Below are positions 34,001 to 40,820 of a stretch of DNA of 64,000 nucleotides, in pieces. The stretch is from Streptomyces sp. NBC_00554 (GTDB lineage: Bacteria > Actinomycetota > Actinomycetes > Streptomycetales > Streptomycetaceae), in the NCBI RefSeq assembly GCF_041431135.1, contig NZ_CP107799.1, forward strand, positions 3,968,001 to 4,032,000, in the 5' to 3' direction. Positions within the stretch are counted from its first letter, which is position 1; each line of letters starts with the position of its first letter. A model generated the notes under the pieces. That model made no database searches, had not been told where the DNA came from, and saw nothing but the letters and a program-made list of their open reading frames with translations. The position numbers and the translations under genes were made by a program.

Positions 34001-35580
34001 GAGCCGAACTGCTTCCAGCCCTTGGAGTCCGTGGTGGACGCCTTCACCGCGAGGCCGTAGTTCTTCTTGCGGGCGTGCGTCCAGTCGTCGACCAGCTTGC
34101 GGCCGGCCGAGCCGAGCTTGATGCTCTCCCAGGCCGCGCCGCACGACCAGATCTCCGTGTCCGCGGGCTTCCAGCCGTGCGCGAAACTCTTCGACGCCAG
34201 CGATGCGCCGGTGGACGGGCCCGGCCACTTGGAGGTCGTGGACTCCGCCCAGTTCGACGTGATCGGGTGGACGGTTACCGGACGTGCGGTGCACGACTGC
34301 GACCAGCTGTTGTACAGAGCGAGGTTGGCGCCGATCACCCAGGCGTTCTTCAGGGTGGTTTCCAGGCCCGTGAAGCGCAGGAACGAGGACGCCTTGTGGC
34401 TGCCACCGTCGTGCGTGCCGACCTTCAGCACCTCGCTCGTGGCGAAGTTCTGGTTGTACGGGTACTCGACGTAGGTACCGGAGGTGGCGTCGACGGACTT
34501 CACCGAGGGGTCGACTCGGACAGGGAAGACTCGCTCGGGGGCGTTCAGCCAGTCCTTGTCGAGCTTGACCACGAGGACCTGGCGGCCGCTCTCTTCGGCC
34601 AGGCTGTAGGTGACCCCTGAGGAGATGACGCCCTCGTTGGCGTTCTCCGCGAGGTTTGAGTCCTCCATCCATCCGGCGGGTGTCCAGGCACGGACGGTGC
34701 CCCCGGCGTCAGTGAAGAGCACGTTGCCCTGATCGTCGATCGCCGCGGTGAGCCCCTCCAGCTCCAGCGGGAATCGCCATTCGGTGGGCGCGTCGGTGTC
34801 CCTGAGGACCAGGGTTTCCTTGACCGAGTCGCTGCCCGCGACGAACTCCACATCGGAGCTGGTGCGCACGTCCTCGTAAGTCAGCGTGGAACCGTCCGCC
34901 TGCCCGGCGGCGGCACTCGCCTCATCCACGCCGTAACCGACCGACACGCCCTCGTCGACCTGCATCCGCACCACCGGGTCGGCGTCGGCCGTCCCGCCGA
35001 ACTCGATCTGCGCCTCGGTCGAGCTGGTCTCCCAGTCGTCCTCGCCGACGCTCATCGTGCTCGGGCCCGAGTCCTCCTGGGGCACCAGCGTGGTGTCGAT
35101 GGACTTCCAGCTGCCGTCCTCGGCGCGGAAGTTGACCGGCTCGGTGTAGAAGCGAGTGGTGAAGGTGCCGTCCGGGTTCCGGTACGTGCGCTCCCGCTCC
35201 CCGCGCTCGTTCTTGATCTCCTTGCTGCGCTTGGAGTCGAAGCCCTGTGCGGCGGACACGTCCGGCGCCTCGACCGGCTCGACGGGGCTCGGCTCGGGCG
35301 TCCTCGCCGTGCTGGGCAGCTGGGTGACGCCGGCCGTCTCGTCGGCGGGCAGTTCGCCACGACCGGTGCTGGGGCCGGAGTTGCCGCCCTTGGCCGAGGC
35401 GTCGGTGGCATCCGCGGACGCGGTGTGACCGCGGCCCGCCGCGGAACCCCACCGCTGGTCCGGGGCATCTGCCCCGGAGCCTGCGGTCGTCTGGCCAAGC
35501 GCTAGTGCGGCTTGCTCGGTTCCGGTCAGTACGGCCAGAACGAAGGCAACAGCAACTGCAAGCGGACGTACCGGTCGCAC
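25093..35580 (-). CDS. Giant secreted RHS/YD-repeat polymorphic toxin with LamG domains and endonuclease-like tip
   Basis: 3495 residues. In order: a Sec signal peptide (about 1-30); a Ser/Pro-rich region; a DNRLRE-like beta domain (about 380-545); a beta-sandwich with NQGQETWPAGG (about 550-650); a DUF6531-type RHS entry (GREGNYVTAATDA, about 790-960); three LamG/concanavalin-like domains (about 998-1226, 1287-1496, 1539-1761); dozens of YD repeats (about 1770-3060); and an RHS core end with GFTDPTTGDVNMAARWYQPG and ending LNGTDPTGH (near 3145). A hydrophobic Gly/Ala stretch (about 3150-3185) and a variable tip (about 3340-3495) follow. The tip has RTHIVGDMFHG and SENLFAGFDRMNKSGM, resembling the His/Asn motif of DNA/RNA non-specific endonucleases. 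The RHS shell should encapsulate the tip until release. GTG start; its SD GGGGGA may be masked by a hairpin (35584-35611). Confidence 0.9.
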   Translation of the reverse strand: MRPVRPLAVAVAFVLAVLTGTEQAALALGQTTAGSGADAPDQRWGSAAGRGHTASADATDASAKGGNSGPSTGRGELPADETAGVTQLPSTARTPEPSPVEPVEAPDVSAAQGFDSKRSKEIKNERGERERTYRNPDGTFTTRFYTEPVNFRAEDGSWKSIDTTLVPQEDSGPSTMSVGEDDWETSSTEAQIEFGGTADADPVVRMQVDEGVSVGYGVDEASAAAGQADGSTLTYEDVRTSSDVEFVAGSDSVKETLVLRDTDAPTEWRFPLELEGLTAAIDDQGNVLFTDAGGTVRAWTPAGWMEDSNLAENANEGVISSGVTYSLAEESGRQVLVVKLDKDWLNAPERVFPVRVDPSVKSVDATSGTYVEYPYNQNFATSEVLKVGTHDGGSHKASSFLRFTGLETTLKNAWVIGANLALYNSWSQSCTARPVTVHPITSNWAESTTSKWPGPSTGASLASKSFAHGWKPADTEIWSCGAAWESIKLGSAGRKLVDDWTHARKKNYGLAVKASTTDSKGWKQFGSDDYPNGKPSLDVTWTKYGATYKLGDFIAPVTATSEGIEKVTVTNQGQETWPAGGNYKLRYNLFDSAGKEITDSSKIAWTEMPQAVSPGESVTLDAKIAALTPATYTVQWTMDDYGVSRFTTAGVPGPAVKIASVNIPPQLTAESPGSGATADTLTPTLWAKGTDADRYPKATLQYSFEVCEVEGSNLRKNCKTGTRSTEQQWAVPSGWLSWGKTYAWYGYAYDGAATSSRPGAALLTTQVPQPAVTSHLGGADDGGEVGTREGNYVTAATDAAISTVGPELAVTRTYNSLDPRRDPAFGSGWSTRWDMRALEEPSTSTVLVTLADGSQIRFGRNPDGSYSGPSGGAYTLTQRSESWTLRERSGTTYVFMVSGSLVSVTDSAGRRQSLTHESEDGGELRKVTDAMSGRSLSFTWSGGHVDSVTTSAIDASTPGLTWRYTYAGDQLKTVCPPTSTTKCTVYEYGTGSVYRSGVLDSAPSSYWRLGESEGSTAASEAVSRTGLNDAVHRDVQLGADSAIAGTSDTSGGFDGVDSAVELPADTLKAAAFPTIELWFKTSTPSGVLVGFQDVELGEKPASWRPVLNIDGAGKLRGEFYLSGVSGATPIVSAQAVTDGKWHHAVLSAGAATQTLYLDGAEVGSLDGAIVEQSRDYAYLGAGYGSSGWMGLASGEYHFKGQMDEVAVYHHTLDAVTVAEHYAGRTAIGQVTKVTLPSGRVHATAAYDPVSGRVTQHTDENGGTWKVSAPSYSTSSSSYADTIQRSGPTGYWRLGERAGAEAASPLGDDLAGSYLDGVRPGSAGIFADGDDTAASFTGDGAVEMPLESVDTGTAMSLELWFKTTSPGVLVANQDSEFGDTPTAGWRPMLLIDSDGKLRGKFSSGASSIDSDQAVTDGKWHHVLLTGNEGSQALFVDGDYQGIAFTGVPADRYAHVFVGGGYSSSGWDGEAAGYRNFTGQIDEVAFYDKPLVKFVNAGSVWIYVKWNPGQTDTPNRHFQARRSLVTGRGDQYAGVALADAPAAYWRLGEYEGTALGSEVGGSGMGATFRPDSGGISSQLDKAGVFGLGDNRAVTLGGGGTVEVPGSILAGATELSAEMWFRTSTPSAVLLGFQDTPIGQTPTSWRPVLNIDGAGKLRGEFYLSGVSGATPIVSTQTVTDNEWHHVALSGSGATQTLYLDGVKVGSLDGTITDQSRPYAYIGGGWGSSGWMGLASNTYYFNGQVDEVALYRSALSADAVSAHYRAQTEAADSGLTSTVTVSDPKGRTSSSSYDALRGQRVVARKDATGAVTSYAYDTGGNLHTVTDPNGHTTVTGHDARGNVVSSTTCRDADSCWTSFNSYYLNASDPLDPRNDKQLTYRDQRSTDYRDDRYRTAYTYSTLGLPLTTVRPDNSTASTTYTAGTEAAVGGGTAPAGLVLTQTTPAGAKTSYRYYSNGDLAEVTSPSGLVTTYTYDGLGRKISEKQVSDTFPSGVTTAYAYDQASHVVTETGAGVKNEITGTTHTAKITRGYDEDGNLLSETTADTTGGDTARSTAYHYDEHGLNDSVTDAEQHTTLLEHDEFGQVRGMTDPAGAHFTYTYTPRGQHASTVLDDWTGDPSGTVRDLTVVSNAYDPAGRLATTADAMGATAAYTYYDDGLAATTTAKQVTQADGTKRDIVAEANTYDSAGHLTRQVTGGGKTTQTFTVDALGRTDSTVLDPGGLNRTSTFVYDRDDQVTEQKQSITGDKSLTTTAEYDPAGNVTKQTVTDGTSTHTTTSTYDDRGLPLTTVTPRGNTTGADATAYTTTHRYDALGRLAQETAPAVQTEENGSAATTAKPATLTGYNTFGEATESKDARGKVARSEVDRLGRTTAVTLPDYTPPGGTTALTATARTTYTPLGLPQTVTDPLGRVTRYDYDQFGQLTTQTDPVADAAAALASETDSDLLAAAADGGGVTRHTWTPTGLQLSATDPTGARTEATYDELGRQLTATTVERYPTTVNLTSGYTWDDASNQTASKTPGGITTTSTYNPAGEVESLTDPAGTTRFGYDGLGRQAETTDATNRWTTTTYDALGGATATTDYGTGTTALRTTTAEFDAEGNPTAVISAQTKARTTYAYDALGRLTTQVEPVSATESITTTSGYDAAGNRTRLTDGRGNKTVYTFNSWGLPESTIEPSTTAHPAAADRTWTTVYDKAGQPVTELLPGGVKRESVYDGLGRLTHETGTGAEAATTDRTLEYDLAGRLTAVGTADALTRDTYTYNDRGQLLTAAGPGGTSSYSYNADGSMTQRKTNAGTTNYGYDSAGRFDWVWDSITSNYVWYDFDAAGRLRLEQYASKPDGATSHTATAKRNYVYDSLGRLNTDTVTTVDTATTVASTTYGYDLDDNLTSKKTTGTAGAGTNTYSYDYANRMTSWAKDGTTVSYTWDASGNRTKAGSTTATYDARNRQLTDGTTTYAYTARGTLSSVNTGSGSARSLTFDAFERKITDGGTTFTYDSLDRVQTRGATTFTYDGGSNNLANDGTTNYNRTPDGTLLSLSTGTTKQWALTDQHTDLVTALTADGKQVSGSTAYDPFGMETATNGTTPAVGYQSGFTDPTTGDVNMAARWYQPGTGSFASRDTWQLDPSPSGQANRYSYGYGGSLNGTDPTGHCYGPAIVICGGGAIAAGEALGWGVLGTVVVTGGGAVVWEATQGAAATGSHATTSVLSQSYAGSLSSAITAQANAVYAGGGSSALVSTGTGSCTYRCGGGTNTLTQSRVITPPRPRIDQNPNNGPYARPAPTRPMPKPETPKDGGWKPGDGLGMVVGVLKMLDLIDSGDYAPGEQSDPAEVPTNGDGGGTGQREDPCSQPREERYNYQPLRSGRPDGATALMCPSDLKPKGSKRDDGASVYVPGFPSGANIDADGKPIYNRTHIVGDMFHGEWRSENLFAGFDRMNKSGMKRCENKMAKQLRANNPVFYSGQLNYADENSAIPESIRMTAYTKEGELFDVTVENSQDWQKTC

Positions 35581-35583
35581 AGA

Positions 35584-35611
35584 TCCCCCACTCGAATGAT
35601 CAAGAGGGGGA
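35584..35611 (-). promoter_or_regulatory. Hairpin predicted to mask the RHS toxin SD
   Basis: On the mRNA strand TCCCCC (complement of 35606-35611) can pair with the SD GGGGGA (complement of 35584-35589), which lies 3 nt before the GTG. The loop contains a short CTT/GAG extension. It could limit translation of the toxin. Inferred. Confidence 0.45.
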
Positions 35612-35669
35612 ATTTCTAAGCTGAACTACTGAAGATGCACAAGGCCTCCACAGAGTTCCACAAGCACCA

Positions 35670-35743
35670 AGTGAGGTGGATCACACGACAATCAAGCGTT
35701 AACGGGATGAACTCCAGGTGACATTGATGTGATCCACTTCACA
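35670..35743. promoter_or_regulatory. Two CRP-like binding sites between toxin and surface-protein genes
   Basis: AGTGA-N6-TCACA (35670-35685) matches 9 of 10 consensus positions; TGTGA-N6-TCACA (35728-35743) matches all ten. The centres are 58 bp apart in the 310-bp divergent region. Both fit the GTG-N8-CAC core described for Streptomyces Crp (knowledge). Binding is inferred. Confidence 0.55.
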
Positions 35744-35890
35744 TAAAGGTTCTGTGAATGAAGGCACAACCATTCACAGCCTTGCCGTGTCTCACCTGCA
35801 GAATCAACGGCCACACCCGCGCCCCACACGCGAAGGCCTCCCCACGTGCGTGCCGCGGAGTTGCGGTGCGCCAGAACCATCGAGGTTTTC

Positions 35891-36919
35891 ATGAAGCTTC
35901 GTCGTGCCATGGCCGTTGCGGCCGCGACGGCCGCCCTGGCCCCAATTGCGCTGCTGTCGGCTCCGGCCGCGTTCGCGGACACCTCTCCTCCGGCCACGAC
36001 GGAGAGCAGCCCCGCGGCCGACGACAGCAGCCCGGCCGCAGACGACAGCAGCCCCGCCACGGACGAGAGCAGCCCCGCGGCCGACGACAGCAGCCCCGCC
36101 GCAGACGACAGCAGCCCCGCGGCCGACGACAGCAGCCCCGCCGCGGACGACAGCAGCCCGGCCGCCGACGACAGCAGCCCGGCCACCTCGCCGGCCTCCA
36201 CTTCGAGCGCCCCGGAGGAGAGTGAGGAGCCCGAGCTCTGCGTCGACAAGAGCGACGTCGTCGAGATCAGCAACGACCTGACCAGCGGCCTGTCGGGCCT
36301 GCCCGACACCATCGTCGCGGGCAGCGGATGGACGAAGTTCTCGTTCAACGTCTCCAACAACGGCGACGACACGATCACGGACATCATTCCGCTGATCGCT
36401 GTCGCGGCGATCGGCTGGGACGACCGGGACTACTCCGGCGATATCAGCGTGCAGGTCTTCGACAACGACTCCGGTACCTGGCAGGAGGTCGCGGGCGCCG
36501 CGGGCGAGGGTGGCACCTTCCCGGCGTTCGAGCTCGCCGCCGGCAAGTCGACCTCGTACCAGGTGCGCCTGAGCGTCAGCGGCGACGTCCCGGACTCCAT
36601 CGGCATGACCATCGGCTTCGCCCAGTACGAGGACGACGAGGGCTGCTGGGTCGCCGACGACCCGAACGGCTGGCTCTACTTCTTCGACGTTCTCTCCGCC
36701 GGCTCGGACGCGGGCGACCCCGAGGACGCCAAGCCGCAGACCGGCGGTGCGAATCAGATCACCGACGTCAAGACCGTGGACGCCTCCGGCTCGCTCGCCG
36801 AGACCGGTTCCTCGTCCGTGCTGCCGCTGATCGGCCTCACCGGCGGTGTCGCCGTCGTCGCCGGTGCGGGTGCGGTGTACGTGGTCCGTCGCCGCAACTC
36901 GGGTGGCGCGCACGCGTAA
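35891..36919 (+). CDS. Sortase-anchored (LAETG) cell-surface protein with tandem repeats
   Basis: 342 residues. A signal peptide ends near AFAD (residue 30). Residues 39-98 are tandem 7-residue SSPAADD repeats encoded by 21-bp units, then a Ser/Pro linker. A beta-rich domain (about 115-270) has two cysteines (ELCVDKSD, EGCWVADD) and NVSNNGDDTITDI, resembling CARDB/DUF11-type surface modules. The C-terminal sorting signal is LAETG (302-306), a hydrophobic helix and RRRNSGG. LAxTG is the actinobacterial class E sortase motif (established). It is divergent from the RHS toxin across two CRP-like sites. The start at 35891 is preferred over 35846 because the signal peptide follows directly. Ligand unknown. 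Confidence 0.88.
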   Translation: MKLRRAMAVAAATAALAPIALLSAPAAFADTSPPATTESSPAADDSSPAADDSSPATDESSPAADDSSPAADDSSPAADDSSPAADDSSPAADDSSPATSPASTSSAPEESEEPELCVDKSDVVEISNDLTSGLSGLPDTIVAGSGWTKFSFNVSNNGDDTITDIIPLIAVAAIGWDDRDYSGDISVQVFDNDSGTWQEVAGAAGEGGTFPAFELAAGKSTSYQVRLSVSGDVPDSIGMTIGFAQYEDDEGCWVADDPNGWLYFFDVLSAGSDAGDPEDAKPQTGGANQITDVKTVDASGSLAETGSSSVLPLIGLTGGVAVVAGAGAVYVVRRRNSGGAHA

Positions 36920-36951
36920 GGCGGCCCGGCCCTGGTAGCCACAGCTGAATG

Positions 36952-36990
36952 AAGGACCTGCGCTCGGAGGGGGGCGCAGGTCCTTCTTTC
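36952..36990. terminator. Bidirectional terminator
   Basis: A perfect 12-bp stem, AAGGACCTGCGC (36952-36963) / GCGCAGGTCCTT (36974-36985), followed by CTTTCT. It lies between the surface-protein stop and the convergent oxidoreductase stop. Confidence 0.85.
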
Positions 36991-37028
36991 TGTCTGCGCG
37001 ACCTGTCTGCGCGACTGCGCAAGCAGGG

Positions 37029-38834
37029 TTACGACTTCGGCGGCACCGTAGGCATCCCCAGGAACGGCAGCTTCAGCGCGCCGAACGCGTCCGCGGGGAC
37101 GGCGGGGCTCTGCGGCGCGACCGGCTGCAGACGCTCGTACGCCGCTCCCTGCGCCGGACGCGGGTCGGCCTCGCCCTTGTTGGGCCAGTACGACATCGCG
37201 CGCTCGGCCTGGGCGGTGATGGTGAGCGACGGATTGACGCCGAGGTTCGCGGAGACCGCGGCGCCGTCGACGACGGAGATGCCGGGGTGGCCGTACAGCC
37301 GGTGGTACGGGTCGATGACCCCGGAGGCCGGTGAGTCACCGATCGGGCAACCGCCGAGGAAGTGCGCGGTGAGCGGGGTCCCCATCAGCTCGCCGACGTT
37401 GCTGCCCGCGAAGCCGTTGATCTCGGCGGCGATGGCGGAGGCGCCCTCCGAAGCCGCCTTGATCTGCCGGGGGTTGGGCGCTCCGTGCCCCTGACGTGCC
37501 GTCAACAGGCCTTTCCCCACGCCCTTCGACTTCAGGTACGTCGTCAGGGAGTTGTCCACCGACTGCATGACCAGCCCGATGATGGTCCGCTCGGACCAGT
37601 GGCGGTTGGAGAGCGAGCGGAGCACGAGTAGGGGGTGCTTCGCCGCGTTGGCCAGCCATCCCAGAAGGAGTGATGAGCCCTCCGCGTAGGGCACTTGGAG
37701 GATCGACAAGCCGCCCATCGAGTTCGAGCCCTTGCCGTAGCGGACGGGCTCGATGTGCGTGTTCTCGTCGGGGTGGATCGAGGAAGTGATCGCGACGCCC
37801 TGGGTGAAGTCGACCTTGGATGCGCCATGCGCCTTGCGGTACCGGCGGTTGTCGGTCTGCGCGCCCACCAGGGCCTCGGAGTTGGTGCGGGTCAGCTCGC
37901 CCAACCTGCTTGAGATGTACGGCAGTTGGCCGCCGGACTTCATGCGGTGCAGCAGGGTCTGCGTGCCGTAGGTACCGGCGGCGATGACGACCCGGCGGGC
38001 CTTGAGGATCCGCCCCTCGCCCTTGCGCTTCTCGTCCGTGGGCAGGGTGGCGACGGCGTACCCGCCCTGCGAGTCGTCGGTGACGGCCACGACCGTCGTC
38101 ATGGGATGGACCACGGCGCCCGCCTTCTCGGCGAGGTGGAGGTAGTTCTCGTTGAGGGTGTTCTTCGCGCCGTGCCGGCAGCCGGTCATGCACTCTCCGC
38201 ACTCGGTGCAGGCCTTGCGGGCGGGTCCGGCGCCGCCGAAGTAGGGGTCTTCCACCTCGCCGCCCGGCCTCGCCTTCGCCGTCCCGTCCGCGTCCTCCCC
38301 GTCGCCGAAGAAGACGCCGACCGGCGCCATGTGGAAGGTGTCGCCGACGCCCATCCGCTGGGCGGCCGCCTTGAGATGGACGTCGGACGGGGTCATGGTC
38401 GGGTTGAGCCGCACACCGAGCATCCGCCGGGCCTGCTCGTAGTACGGCTTCAACTCCCCTTCCCAGTCGGTGATTTCCTTCCACTGCGGGTCCTCGAAGA
38501 AGGCCTTCGGCGGTACGTAGAGGGTGTTGGCGTAGTTCAGGGATCCGCCGCCGACGCCGGCGCCCGCGAGGACCATGACGTTGCCCAGCAGGTGGATGCG
38601 CTGGATGCCGTACATGCCGAGCCTGGGTGCCCACAGGTAGTTCTTCAGATCCCAGGAGTTCTTGGGCAGCGAGCCGCGGGTGAAGCGGCGGCCTGCCTCC
38701 AACACGCCTACGCGGTAGCCCTTTTCGGTCAGTCGCAGGGCGGTCACCGACCCGCCGAAGCCCGAGCCGACGACGATCACGTCATAGTCGTATGCGGACT
38801 CGTCCTGCATTTGGACAGAGCTCTCCTGTGACAC
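37029..38834 (-). CDS. GMC-type FAD oxidoreductase, ChoD-like (putative cholesterol/3-hydroxysteroid oxidase)
   Basis: 601 residues. The FAD-binding GSGFGGS is at 23-29, followed by LRLTEKGYRVGVLEAGRRF. The central region has GAGVGGGSLNYANTLYVPP, and a Cys-rich CTECGECMTGC (about 207-217) suggests a disulfide or metal site. VIAAGTYGTQTLLHRMK and the C-terminal NLGVNPSLTITAQAERAMS complete the GMC pattern. The sequence recalls M. tuberculosis ChoD strongly (from memory). Whether it truly oxidises cholesterol is disputed for that protein, so the substrate is open. GTG start at 38834 with GAGGAGAG upstream. It lies 49 bp after gabD2 on the same strand, probably as one operon. Confidence 0.88.
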   Translation of the reverse strand: MSQESSVQMQDESAYDYDVIVVGSGFGGSVTALRLTEKGYRVGVLEAGRRFTRGSLPKNSWDLKNYLWAPRLGMYGIQRIHLLGNVMVLAGAGVGGGSLNYANTLYVPPKAFFEDPQWKEITDWEGELKPYYEQARRMLGVRLNPTMTPSDVHLKAAAQRMGVGDTFHMAPVGVFFGDGEDADGTAKARPGGEVEDPYFGGAGPARKACTECGECMTGCRHGAKNTLNENYLHLAEKAGAVVHPMTTVVAVTDDSQGGYAVATLPTDEKRKGEGRILKARRVVIAAGTYGTQTLLHRMKSGGQLPYISSRLGELTRTNSEALVGAQTDNRRYRKAHGASKVDFTQGVAITSSIHPDENTHIEPVRYGKGSNSMGGLSILQVPYAEGSSLLLGWLANAAKHPLLVLRSLSNRHWSERTIIGLVMQSVDNSLTTYLKSKGVGKGLLTARQGHGAPNPRQIKAASEGASAIAAEINGFAGSNVGELMGTPLTAHFLGGCPIGDSPASGVIDPYHRLYGHPGISVVDGAAVSANLGVNPSLTITAQAERAMSYWPNKGEADPRPAQGAAYERLQPVAPQSPAVPADAFGALKLPFLGMPTVPPKS

Positions 38835-38883
38835 GTGCCGCTCTCCTCGTTGAGAACTTTTGAGAACTATTCAGATCTGGGAT

Positions 38884-40584
38884 CTACCGGAGCCGGAGAG
38901 CCTTCATGACCCGGAGGCTCCGGCTCATGAACGCCGCGTACTTTTCGTCGTCCATGCCGAGCGACGGTGCCAACGGCAGCAGTCGCTGGTGGGCGACGGT
39001 CTGCGCCTCGGTGTACTTGAGGATGCCCTCGGAGCCGTGGCGGCGGCCGAGGCCGGAGTCCTTCATGCCGCCCATGGGTGACTGGACGCTGCCGTACGCG
39101 GCCCCGTAGCCCTCGTTGACGTTGACGGTTCCGGTGCGCAGCCGTGCCGCGACCGCGCGACCGCGCCGCCCGTCCTTGGTCCAGACGGAGGAATTGAGGC
39201 CGTACGCCGTGGAGTTGGCGAGTTCGACGACCTCGTCCTCGGTCTTGAAGCGGTAGAGGGAGACGACGGGGCCGAAGGTCTCCTCGGCGCAGACCGCCAT
39301 GGGGGCCTCTACGCCGTCGAGGATGGTGGGCTCGTAGAAGTACGGCCCGATGTCGGGGCGGGCGACGCCGCCGGCCAGCACCTTCGCTCCCTTGGCGACG
39401 GCCTCGTCCACGTGCCGGGCGACGGTTTCGAGCTGCCGCTCGCCGACCAGCGAGCCCATGTCGGCCCCGTACGCGAGGGAAGTGCCGAGCCGCATCGCCT
39501 TGGTGCGTGCGGCGAACCGCTCCGCGAACACATCGGCGATGTCCTCATGGACGTACAACCGCTCGATGGAGATGCAGAGTTGGCCGGCGGAGGAGAAGCA
39601 GGCGCGCACAGCGCCTGCAGCGGCCTTGTCGACGTCCGCGTCCGCCAGCACCACCATGGCGTTCTTGCCGCCGAGTTCGAGCGAGACGCCGACGAGCCGG
39701 GCGGCGGCGCCCTGCGCGACCTCGCGCCCGGTCCGCGTGGACCCGGTGAAGGAGACGTAGTCGGCGTGCTTGACGACCTCGGGTCCGACGACCGGACCGT
39801 CGCCGAGGACGACCTGGAAGACCTCGGCGGGCAGCCCGGCCTCGACGAGCAGGTCGCGGGCCCAGAGAGCGGTGAGGCAGGTCTCGGTGTCGGGCTTCAT
39901 GACGACGGCGTTGCCCGCGACGAAGGCGGGAAGCGCGTCGCCGACCGACAGCTCCAGGGGGTAGTTCCAGGGCGCGATCTGGCCGACGACGCCACGCGGG
40001 TGACGCAGCTCGGTGACCTTGGTGAGGGTCGGGACGGCGCCAGTGTGCCCCTTGGGACGGAGATAAGAGGGGGCCTTGCGGCCGTAGTGCCGCGCGGCCA
40101 CGACCACGGCCTGGACTTCCTCGTGCGCGTGCAGCCGGGCCTTGCCCGTCTCCAGCTGGATCAGGTCGAGGACCTCGGCCTGGCGGGCGAGCACGAGATC
40201 GTGGAAGCGGAGCAGAACGGCGGCGCGCTGCCGTACGGGGGTGGCGCCCCAGGCGACCTGCGCCTTGCGCGCCCGCTCGAACGCTTCCTGTACGTCCTCG
40301 GGGGTGGACTCGGGCAGATCGGCCAGCTTCTCCCCGGTGAACGGGGTGTGGTTGGCGGTCCGCCCGGATCCGACGACACCCTTCGTGAGCTGCGCGACCA
40401 GCTCGGGCGTGACGACGTCGGCGGCGGTGCGGGCGCCTGCGGGGGCGGGGGCGAGGGGGTTGGTGCCGACCATGACGGCAGGGCCGGTGGCGCCTGCCGC
40501 GGCCGCTTCGTCGGTGCCCGTCCCGGCCGCTTCGTCGGTGCCGGTGTTTTCCGTGGCCTGCTCCGTGGCCTGCGAGTCCGTCAT
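38884..40584 (-). CDS. gabD2: Succinate-semialdehyde dehydrogenase, NADP+ type (GabD2-like)
   Basis: 566 residues. It oxidises succinic semialdehyde to succinate (GABA/4-carbon catabolism). The N-terminal ~55 residues are a low-complexity Thr/Ala/Gly extension. The aldehyde dehydrogenase fold shows GQIAPWNYPLELSVGDALPA, FTGSTRTGREVA, the general base Glu303 in VSLELGGKNAM, nucleophile Cys337 in SSAGQLCISIERL, and GPVVSLYRF. The GabD2 assignment follows actinobacterial synteny with a ChoD-type gene and sequence resemblance; another aldehyde substrate is possible. TACCCT sits 7 bp before the ATG at 40584, suggesting a leaderless mRNA. Confidence 0.88.
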   Translation of the reverse strand: MTDSQATEQATENTGTDEAAGTGTDEAAAAGATGPAVMVGTNPLAPAPAGARTAADVVTPELVAQLTKGVVGSGRTANHTPFTGEKLADLPESTPEDVQEAFERARKAQVAWGATPVRQRAAVLLRFHDLVLARQAEVLDLIQLETGKARLHAHEEVQAVVVAARHYGRKAPSYLRPKGHTGAVPTLTKVTELRHPRGVVGQIAPWNYPLELSVGDALPAFVAGNAVVMKPDTETCLTALWARDLLVEAGLPAEVFQVVLGDGPVVGPEVVKHADYVSFTGSTRTGREVAQGAAARLVGVSLELGGKNAMVVLADADVDKAAAGAVRACFSSAGQLCISIERLYVHEDIADVFAERFAARTKAMRLGTSLAYGADMGSLVGERQLETVARHVDEAVAKGAKVLAGGVARPDIGPYFYEPTILDGVEAPMAVCAEETFGPVVSLYRFKTEDEVVELANSTAYGLNSSVWTKDGRRGRAVAARLRTGTVNVNEGYGAAYGSVQSPMGGMKDSGLGRRHGSEGILKYTEAQTVAHQRLLPLAPSLGMDDEKYAAFMSRSLRVMKALRLR

Positions 40585-40820
40585 GAGCCGCAGGGTATGC
40601 CCGACCGCGCCCTTTGGGTACCCGTGAGTAATCCGCCTTCACCGACTGCTCACACAGCGCCAGTGATCGCTGGCAACGAATGCGCTGATCAGGGCGTTGT
40701 AGGTGCGGCGATCACGAGTTGGTCACTCCCCAGCCAACACTTGGCGATCCCTTTAATCTTGCTCTCAAACTCCAGCGCCACTTCAGGCACACCCGGAACA
40801 CACCTAAGGAACACCCAAAG

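Noticed and set aside
36005..36185. Short regular repeats considered as a CRISPR array
   Set aside because: Units are contiguous 21-bp coding repeats with no spacers; no cas genes are present.
35692..36387. Minus-strand frame with LLSSAAG repeats
   Set aside because: It is the antisense reading of the 21-bp repeat in the surface-protein gene.
20000..37000. The accessory region considered as a prophage or integrative element
   Set aside because: No integrase, phage structural, transfer or partition gene and no tRNA attachment site was seen.
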